This document shows, one piece after another, positions 10,801 to 15,333 of a DNA stretch of 15,333 bases (positions within the stretch are counted from its first letter, which is position 1; the number at the start of each line of letters is the position of its first letter). The notes under the pieces were generated by a model. It did not search any database. It saw nothing but the letters and a program-made list of their open reading frames with translations, and was not told where the DNA came from. The position numbers and the translations under genes are program-made. Origin of the DNA: an uncultured Prevotella sp. (lineage in GTDB: Bacteria > Bacteroidota > Bacteroidia > Bacteroidales > Bacteroidaceae); assembly GCA_900318855.1 (NCBI GenBank), contig ONMG01000249.1, positions 1 through 15,333 on the forward strand, given 5' to 3'.

Positions 10801-10984
10801 GTACAACTGGAAGTGCAAGTTGCTGCGCAGCATCGGTGTGTCGTCGGTCGACGTGCAGTTCATTGGTGAGAACCTGTACACCTGGGATAAGGTGAAAATC
10901 TTCGACCCGGAGCAAGCTCAGTACAATGGTCGTGCTTATCCTATCCCCACCACCTACACGCTCCAGCTCTACATCCATCTTTAA
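7898..10984 (+). CDS. SusC/RagA-like TonB-dependent outer-membrane transporter
   Basis: The protein has 1028 residues, typical for SusC. It carries a type I signal peptide (about 1-23, ending VSAQ) and an N-terminal carboxypeptidase-regulatory-like beta-sandwich (about 32-105, GTVTDGSEPLVGVVISI). A TonB-box-like segment (DEVVVTALG, 109-117) precedes the plug domain (about 120-225, with LLGGRVAGI, ALVLIDG and DIESFSVLKDASATAVYG). The remainder is a 22-stranded beta-barrel with many aromatic strand ends. It imports oligosaccharides across the outer membrane, powered by TonB-ExbBD from the inner membrane, with the downstream SusD as its lid. The C-terminus ends in a beta-strand (TYTLQLYIHL), consistent with BAM recognition, although the last residue is Leu rather than the common Phe. 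The next gene starts 25 nt downstream. There is no N-terminal STN domain, so it is not an obvious partner of an ECF sigma/anti-sigma system. Confidence 0.95.
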   Translation: MRHYLYIVFLALALAAIGQNVSAQDKNSATVTVSGTVTDGSEPLVGVVISILDKPSSGTLTDVDGKFTIKASQGDKLNFSYVGYNKQHYVVMGNKSGLKIVLKSENKVDEVVVTALGTQRKISTLSAVTSIDSKDLQRPTTSVANLLGGRVAGIISTMRSGEPGKNISDFWIRGIGTFGANSSALVLIDGLEGNINDIDPADIESFSVLKDASATAVYGVRGANGVVLITTKRGTADKIQITGRASVTLNHLSRLPHYLGAYDYANLANEALVMRGETPLYDDVTMEVIKKHLDPDLYPDVNWQDEIIKHNSWNQNFYVSARGGANIAKYFISLGANLENAAYKVDKHSPYSSNVGYNRYTYRTNLDLKLTPTTSAYFGADGTLTTSKDPGVANTDYVWDAQSEINPLRLPTVYSNGQYPAVGTNAGTSPYVLINKMGRRESQNFDGKVTLALEQDLGFITKGLKIRAQGAYDITSYYGESRLVSPALYQAVGRAQNGDLITVKRVNEQSVSFGKSTSQYRKFHFESTTNYERAFGEHRVTGLLYYYMSDEKWSSRATSSMSSVPYRYQGLSSRLTYGYKDTYMVDFNFGYTGSENFRKGHRFGFFPSIAAGWIPTNYEFVKKTLPFLNFLKIRSSYGTVGNDRISDRRFPYQTIVSRQSNTPFGSASVETLEESYIGANNLKWEKAKKFDLGIEGRLFNESFQFVVDFFHDTRDGIFQVRTDIPLYVGLVTNPYTNVGKMVSFGADGNFSYTHKFNKDLDFTVRGNFTYSRNDVKNWSEDAPAYPYQEVAGYPYACQRGYKAIGLFKDQKDIETSPVQTFGTVRPGDIKYKDINGDGMIDANDKVILAYQNYPLLMYGFGGEFRYKDFTLGVMFKGRGRTDYFMNGVGYIPFYNGVSGNVLSKVADPRNRWFTREWALKNGIDVSLAENPNAAFPRLEYGYNANNSQTSDFWKGDARYLRLEEVTLEYNWKCKLLRSIGVSSVDVQFIGENLYTWDKVKIFDPEQAQYNGRAYPIPTTYTLQLYIHL

Positions 10985-11009
10985 CAGAGACTCTAAACGA
11001 CAGAACAAT

Positions 11010-13016
11010 ATGAAAAAGATAATCAGACTTTCAGCACTGCTGGCCTCGGCGCTTGTCATCACCCTGGGCTCCGCCTCATGCGACTTCCTCAACGTGGCTG
11101 ACGATTACTTCACCGACGAAATCAGCAGCGACTCCATATTCACGAATAAGCGCAACCTCGAGGCTTATATGTGGGACATCTCGCGTATGTTCCCCGATGA
11201 GGGACTGTTGCAAATCAATCCTCACACGCCGGGTATCTATGCTACCGACGAGGCTTTCTCGCTGGTCAACATGAGTCAGGCCTACGATGGTATGGCCTTC
11301 GTCTTAGGACTGGTCACGCCAACCAACATGCGTGGCTTCCTGAGCTACTACAACCGCAACTACATGGCCATCCGCCGGTGCAACGACATTCTGGCCAACA
11401 TCAACAAGCCCCAGGACATGAAGGCCACTGAAAGGGCACTTGACCTAGGTTATGTACACTTCTTCCGCGCCTATGCCTACTACCGTCTGTTGCTCGACTT
11501 CGGTCCGGGCATCAATGTGGGCGATGAGGTGCTCGACCCCAATGGCAGCACCAGCTACTACAGCCGGCCGCGTTCCACTTACGACGAGATGGAAGAGTAC
11601 ATCTGCAATGAGTTCGAGGAGGCAGCCAGGTATCTGCCCGCCCGCCAGTCAATCATGAACTTCGGACGGCCTACCAAAGGTGCTGCCTATGGCATGATAG
11701 CCCGTCTGCGCACTTACTGGGCAAGTCCTGAGTTCAACGGAGGTGAGGCTGCCCATCGCTACTTCGGCAACTGGAAGCGCTCGACCGACGGTGCCTACTA
11801 TGTGAACCAGAATTACGACGAGAACCGATGGGCCATCGCCGCCGCTGCCTGCAAGCGCGTGATGGACATGACCGACGGAGGTAACCCGATGTACAAGCTC
11901 CATACCGTACAGGCCTCTAGCGAGACTCCCGCTCTGGCACCTGGAGTGACCACCGACCCCGACTACTACAAGCCATGGCCGCAGGGCGCTGCCGGTATCG
12001 ACCCCTATCATTCCTATGCCGACATGTTCAACGGCGAGTCGGTGATTCCCAGCAACAAAGAGTGGGTGTGGGCACGCTATAGCGGCTCGCTCACCGGCGA
12101 CCAGCAGTGTGCCTTCCCCATCAAGAACGGAGGCTGGAACAACGAGTGCGTCACCCAGAAGGTCATCGACAACTACAGGATGGCCGACGGACGCACGATC
12201 GACAACTCCTCTTCCACCTGTCCCTATTCCGAGGAGGGATTCACCAGTCAGCAGCGCACATTCTCGGGCTACAGACTTAATTCCGGCGTGTTCAATATGT
12301 ATAACAACCGCGAAATGCGCTTCTATGCCAGCATAGGCTTCAGCGAGTGCTACTGGCCCATGACCTCGGCTACTTCGGCCGGCGACCATGACCTCACGGT
12401 TACCTACTATTACGACTCGCCAAACGGCAAGCAGCAGTCTGATCACGACTATCCCATCACAGGCTATGTCTGCAAGAAGTTTGTTCATCCCAGCGATGCC
12501 TGGCAGGGAACCAACTCGCGCCGCATGGACAAGGCCTATCCCATGATTCGCTACGCCGACATCCTGCTCATGTACGTGGAGGCTCTGAATCATCTCACCA
12601 CCACGCACACTGTGACCTTAGGTGAGCAGACCTACACGCTCTCGCGCGATGTGAATGAGATGCAGAAGTACTTCGGTCAGGTGCGCCACCGTGCCGGTCT
12701 CCCGGCCCCGTCGATTGACGAGCTCTCCGACGAAGCCTACACTCAGAAGCTTATCCAGCAGGAGCGCATGTCGGAGTTCCTCTTCGAGGGCGAACGCTAC
12801 TTTGACGTGCGTCGCTGGGGTATCTACGAGGAAGAAGACTCGAAGCCTATCACGGGTATGAATATCGAAGGCACAAAGGACACCTATTACCGCCGCGTAG
12901 TGCCCAACACAGCCCGCGTAGCGCAGCGCGTGGTGAGTCGCAAGATGGTATTCCTGCCTATTCCAGACAGCGAAATACGCAAGGTCAAGGACATGGACCA
13001 GAACCCGGGATGGTAA
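11010..13016 (+). CDS. SusD/RagB-like glycan-binding lipoprotein, partner of SusC
   Basis: The protein has 668 residues. The start at 11010 (MKKIIRLSALLASALVITLGSASC) gives a standard lipoprotein signal with the lipid cysteine at residue 24; the longer frame from 10926 overlaps the end of susC and is not needed. It is longer than many SusDs (about 500-600 residues), with extra loops rich in Tyr and Trp in the middle that may shape the glycan site. Family features are HFFRAYAYYRLLLDFG (TPR-like helices), YPMIRYADILLMYVEALN, a FLFEGERYFDVRRWG helix and the C-terminal VFLPIPDSEI followed by NPGW. It lies directly after susC in the same operon, so this pair should form the outer-membrane import complex. 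It is not a close copy of the SusD at 4460-6084 in length or termini, so recent duplication is unlikely. Confidence 0.94.
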   Translation: MKKIIRLSALLASALVITLGSASCDFLNVADDYFTDEISSDSIFTNKRNLEAYMWDISRMFPDEGLLQINPHTPGIYATDEAFSLVNMSQAYDGMAFVLGLVTPTNMRGFLSYYNRNYMAIRRCNDILANINKPQDMKATERALDLGYVHFFRAYAYYRLLLDFGPGINVGDEVLDPNGSTSYYSRPRSTYDEMEEYICNEFEEAARYLPARQSIMNFGRPTKGAAYGMIARLRTYWASPEFNGGEAAHRYFGNWKRSTDGAYYVNQNYDENRWAIAAAACKRVMDMTDGGNPMYKLHTVQASSETPALAPGVTTDPDYYKPWPQGAAGIDPYHSYADMFNGESVIPSNKEWVWARYSGSLTGDQQCAFPIKNGGWNNECVTQKVIDNYRMADGRTIDNSSSTCPYSEEGFTSQQRTFSGYRLNSGVFNMYNNREMRFYASIGFSECYWPMTSATSAGDHDLTVTYYYDSPNGKQQSDHDYPITGYVCKKFVHPSDAWQGTNSRRMDKAYPMIRYADILLMYVEALNHLTTTHTVTLGEQTYTLSRDVNEMQKYFGQVRHRAGLPAPSIDELSDEAYTQKLIQQERMSEFLFEGERYFDVRRWGIYEEEDSKPITGMNIEGTKDTYYRRVVPNTARVAQRVVSRKMVFLPIPDSEIRKVKDMDQNPGW

Positions 13017-13046
13017 TTAATGTTGAACGCTTAACATGCAACCACA

Positions 13047-13976
13047 ATGAAGACAAAATATATTTTCTTAGCATTGGCGGCACTTGCACTGGCATCCTGC
13101 AATGACTACGACGTCATCAACAAGGAGCAATACAAGCACGTGTTCGCTTTCATCAGCGATGCCGACCATATCAATGGCAAGGTGTTCAGTCTTGACAGTC
13201 TGAACGAACAGGGCTATTTCTCCATCTCCATGGGAGGTTCTACTGCCACCGACAAGGACCTGACCGTGAATCTCGTCGAGGATCCCGAGGTGCTGTCGAA
13301 GTACAACTTGGCTACCTACGAGTATAAAACCTCGAAGTATGCTCATCAGCTGCCCGCAGCCAACTATGAGATTTCATCCTTGAAATGCGTGGTGAAGGCT
13401 GGCGACAGCCGTGGCGTGGTGCCTGTGACCATCTATCCCGAAGGCCTCTCGCCCGACAGCACCTACTTCATTCCCCTGCGCATCGAAAGCTACGACGACT
13501 ATGAGGTGAACCCTAAACGCAACTATCTGCTTTACAAGGTGACCATCAAGAACCGTTGGGCCTCGGCCAATGGTGCAAGCGTCTACAACATGATGACGCT
13601 GCGCACCGAAGGTACAGTGACGCTGCGTATGCCCGGCACCAAGGCCATCTACCCTGTATCCTCTACCACCGTACGTACGATGGCAGCCAACGAGGACTTC
13701 GGAGGTGACCTCTCGAAGCTTGAAAAGTTTGGTATCTACATCGACATTGCCGAAGACGGACAGCTCACGCTGCGCCCCTACCGCGATATCGAACTGGTGC
13801 AGGTTAACAAGGGCGATGAAGGTTACGATGCCGACTATCCCAACAAATACTTCCTTGATAGCACGGAATACAGCAGCTACCACACCTTCCTCTTGCACTA
13901 TAAGTACAAGTCTGGCTCCACCTGGTACGATGTCAAGGAAGAGCTGAGGATGCAAGCACCTGAAAACAACCAATAA
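13047..13976 (+). CDS. DUF1735/DUF4361 surface lipoprotein (SusE-position glycan-binding protein)
   Basis: The protein has 309 residues. The signal MKTKYIFLALAALALASC has its lipid cysteine at residue 18, followed by NDYD; acidic residues there fit the Bacteroidota lipoprotein surface-export signal. The N-terminal half (about 28-158) resembles DUF1735, a beta-sandwich seen in surface glycan-binding proteins, with its typical end LSPDSTYFIPLRIES. The C-terminal half (about 170-305) resembles DUF4361. No catalytic motif is visible. It lies 30 nt after susD, the usual position of SusE-like surface glycan-binding proteins, and probably helps hold substrate at the cell surface. Assignment is from sequence pattern and position. 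The ligand is unknown. Confidence 0.82.
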   Translation: MKTKYIFLALAALALASCNDYDVINKEQYKHVFAFISDADHINGKVFSLDSLNEQGYFSISMGGSTATDKDLTVNLVEDPEVLSKYNLATYEYKTSKYAHQLPAANYEISSLKCVVKAGDSRGVVPVTIYPEGLSPDSTYFIPLRIESYDDYEVNPKRNYLLYKVTIKNRWASANGASVYNMMTLRTEGTVTLRMPGTKAIYPVSSTTVRTMAANEDFGGDLSKLEKFGIYIDIAEDGQLTLRPYRDIELVQVNKGDEGYDADYPNKYFLDSTEYSSYHTFLLHYKYKSGSTWYDVKEELRMQAPENNQ

Positions 13977-13988
13977 AACAGAACGAAT

Positions 13989-15044
13989 ATGAAAAGCAAT
14001 ATCATCATTCCGGGTCTCCTGATGCTGCTCCTCGGGTTTGCGATGCAGTCGTGCGACGAATACGAACGCACAGGAGTGACCCATGAAATCTATGTCGACG
14101 AGAGCGAACTCTCACTCTTTGCAGGCGATGAGCGACAGCTCACCGTAAGCCCGGAAGGAACGGCTGTGAAATGGAGTAGCGAGGACGAGAGTATAGCCAC
14201 AGTGGACAACGGTCTCGTAAAGGCTGTCAAGGCTGGTACCACCAATATTGAGGCCACTGCTGATGGAAGCACTTTCAAGGTGAAAGTGACAGTCATCAAC
14301 AAGGTGGTGCTCACCAATGTGCTGCTGAGCGACACGGTGCTCAACCTCACGCCCGGACAAAGCGTCACCATCTCGGCCACGGTGGTCCCAGAAGGGGCCA
14401 ACGATGTCCCCATCACTGATTTCAGCTGGTGGAGCGACGACGAGACAGTCGTGAGAGTGTTGCAGTCGGGTAAGGTGTATGCGCTGGAGAAGGAAGGTGC
14501 CACTACCATCCACTACCGTCGCGGAACCATACAGAAGGATATTCCCGTGAGTGTCTCCTACACTCAGCCTTTCAATGGTCCTCACATCCTGAAGAAAGGA
14601 GAACCTTGCATCATTAAGTTCATCGACTTCGACTATGGCGGTCCTGATGTGGCATGGCACGATTCTTCGAGTGGTAACAACGGCAACTCGCCCTATCGTT
14701 CCAATCACGGCGACAACAATGCTAATGATGTCGACGTGGAAGGCGGACGCAACATCGGCTGGACAGCCGACGGTGAGTGGCTTCTCTACACCATCGACGT
14801 CGTGGATGCCGGTACTTACCAAGTCGACCTGAGCGTGTCGGGTAATGGCGGTAGGGCTCATTTCGAGCTCGACGGCAAAGCTGCCACCAGTGTGTTCTCG
14901 GTCACCCCGACAGGCAACTGGGGTAACTACCAGTACAACACCAAGACGTCCATCACTGTGCCCAAGGGACGTCACAAGCTGAAGTTCTATATGGACCAGG
15001 CCGCCTATAACCTGCTCGAAATGAAATTCACCTATAAAGAATAA
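13989..15044 (+). CDS. BIG2-BIG2-CBM6-like surface glycan-binding lipoprotein
   Basis: The protein has 351 residues and is the last gene of the operon, 12 nt after its neighbour. The lipoprotein signal ends AMQSC with the lipid cysteine at residue 22, followed by DEYE, acidic residues that suit surface export. Two bacterial Ig-like (BIG2) domains follow at about 33-103 (VKWSSEDESIATVDNGLVKAV is diagnostic) and 106-190. The C-terminal module (about 203-350) looks like CBM6: FDYGGPDVAWHD, an NIGWTADGEWLLYTIDV core, GTYQVDLSVSG, W311 in GNWGNYQ and N341 near the end, which match the cleft aromatic and asparagine of many CBM6 sites. No enzyme domain is present, so it should be a non-catalytic binder, with the Ig domains acting as a stalk. 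CBM6 modules bind diverse beta-glycans, so the ligand is open. Confidence 0.88.
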   Translation: MKSNIIIPGLLMLLLGFAMQSCDEYERTGVTHEIYVDESELSLFAGDERQLTVSPEGTAVKWSSEDESIATVDNGLVKAVKAGTTNIEATADGSTFKVKVTVINKVVLTNVLLSDTVLNLTPGQSVTISATVVPEGANDVPITDFSWWSDDETVVRVLQSGKVYALEKEGATTIHYRRGTIQKDIPVSVSYTQPFNGPHILKKGEPCIIKFIDFDYGGPDVAWHDSSSGNNGNSPYRSNHGDNNANDVDVEGGRNIGWTADGEWLLYTIDVVDAGTYQVDLSVSGNGGRAHFELDGKAATSVFSVTPTGNWGNYQYNTKTSITVPKGRHKLKFYMDQAAYNLLEMKFTYKE

Positions 15045-15070
15045 GCTCAAGGTCTGACCGACCTTCTCGC

Positions 15071-15132
15071 GGGGCTCTTCTGTTTGTCAGCTGTAACTGT
15101 GGATAGACAAGCGGGAGAGCCCTGATTGTTTT
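15071..15132 (+). terminator. Terminator-like stem-loop closing the SusCD operon
   Basis: GGGCTCT (15072-15078) pairs with AGAGCCC (15116-15122). Inside it TTGTC (15084-15088) pairs with GACAA (15106-15110), giving a two-tiered stem with a 17-nt loop. A T-rich stretch (TGATTGTTTT) follows. It starts 27 nt after the stop of the last gene, where an intrinsic terminator is expected. Confidence 0.6.
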
Positions 15133-15333
15133 CTGGCTTATAAGAAGGTCTTCATGCTGTTCATATACTGCCGGACTCTGTGGATTGTATAAAAACGTGC
15201 TCTCACATTACCTGATGCAGATGACACCTGTCTTCGTTATTGGGACCCCAAATCAGATATATTATGGGTCACAGGATATTCCTTGTGGGTTAGTTAATCG
15301 CTATCCAAGCACAGTACACACACGGAACATGAA
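15133..15333. other. Intergenic tail, with a possible next start codon at 15329
   Basis: I see no complete gene and no clear TAnnTTTG promoter box in these 201 bases. The last five bases, ATGAA from 15329, could begin another + strand gene, but five bases cannot support a call. Confidence 0.3.

Noticed and set aside
10926..11009. Upstream extension of the second SusD into susC
   Set aside because: The 28 extra residues are the wrong-frame translation of the susC end, and the ATG at 11010 begins a perfect lipoprotein signal peptide.

Overview
The window looks like a stretch of a Bacteroidota chromosome, probably a rather GC-rich Bacteroidales member of the Prevotella/Paraprevotella/Bacteroides kind. 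The evidence is SusC/SusD-type genes, lipoproteins with acidic residues right after the lipid cysteine, Bacteroidota-style promoter boxes (TAnnTTTG) and AT-rich leaders without clear Shine-Dalgarno sequences. I cannot name a species. All recognisable genes lie on the + strand and together form one polysaccharide utilisation locus (PUL) or two adjoining half-loci.

Region by region: 1-371 is intergenic, with a four-copy, 22-bp tandem repeat inside a 15-bp inverted repeat, then a promoter. 372-4179 is a two-gene unit of secreted enzymes: a family GH2 exo-glycosidase of the exo-beta-glucosaminidase/endo-beta-mannosidase branch, and a GH130 enzyme. 4180-6084 holds a promoter, an orphan signal-peptide reading frame, and a SusD-like gene whose signal peptide is out of frame with the only nearby ATG and which has no SusC partner beside it. 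6085-6470 is a 386-bp intergenic region with a small hairpin and a promoter. 6471-15044 is a five-gene operon with gaps of 12-30 nt: an IPT/TIG plus NHL-propeller lipoprotein, SusC, a large SusD, a DUF1735/DUF4361 surface lipoprotein, and a lipoprotein with two BIG2 Ig-like domains and a CBM6-like module. A terminator-like stem-loop follows at 15071-15132, and the window ends five bases into a possible next gene.

How it probably works: the surface lipoproteins (CBM6/BIG2, DUF1735/DUF4361, SusD and perhaps the NHL protein) capture a glycan. SusC imports oligosaccharides across the outer membrane with TonB energy. The secreted GH2 and GH130 enzymes then trim them, most simply in the periplasm. 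GH130 keeps the glutamate pair typical of hydrolytic beta-1,2-mannosidases, so a beta-mannoside-containing glycan is a reasonable guess, but the substrate is not proven by sequence. No regulator (hybrid two-component system, SusR-like or ECF sigma/anti-sigma) and no endo-acting depolymerase is visible, so the full locus must extend beyond the window.

The most unusual point is the broken or unorthodox start of the first susD, with a foreign-looking signal-peptide remnant just upstream. It suggests decay, or a deletion that removed a susC. I see no CRISPR array, transposase, tRNA, rRNA or defence system.
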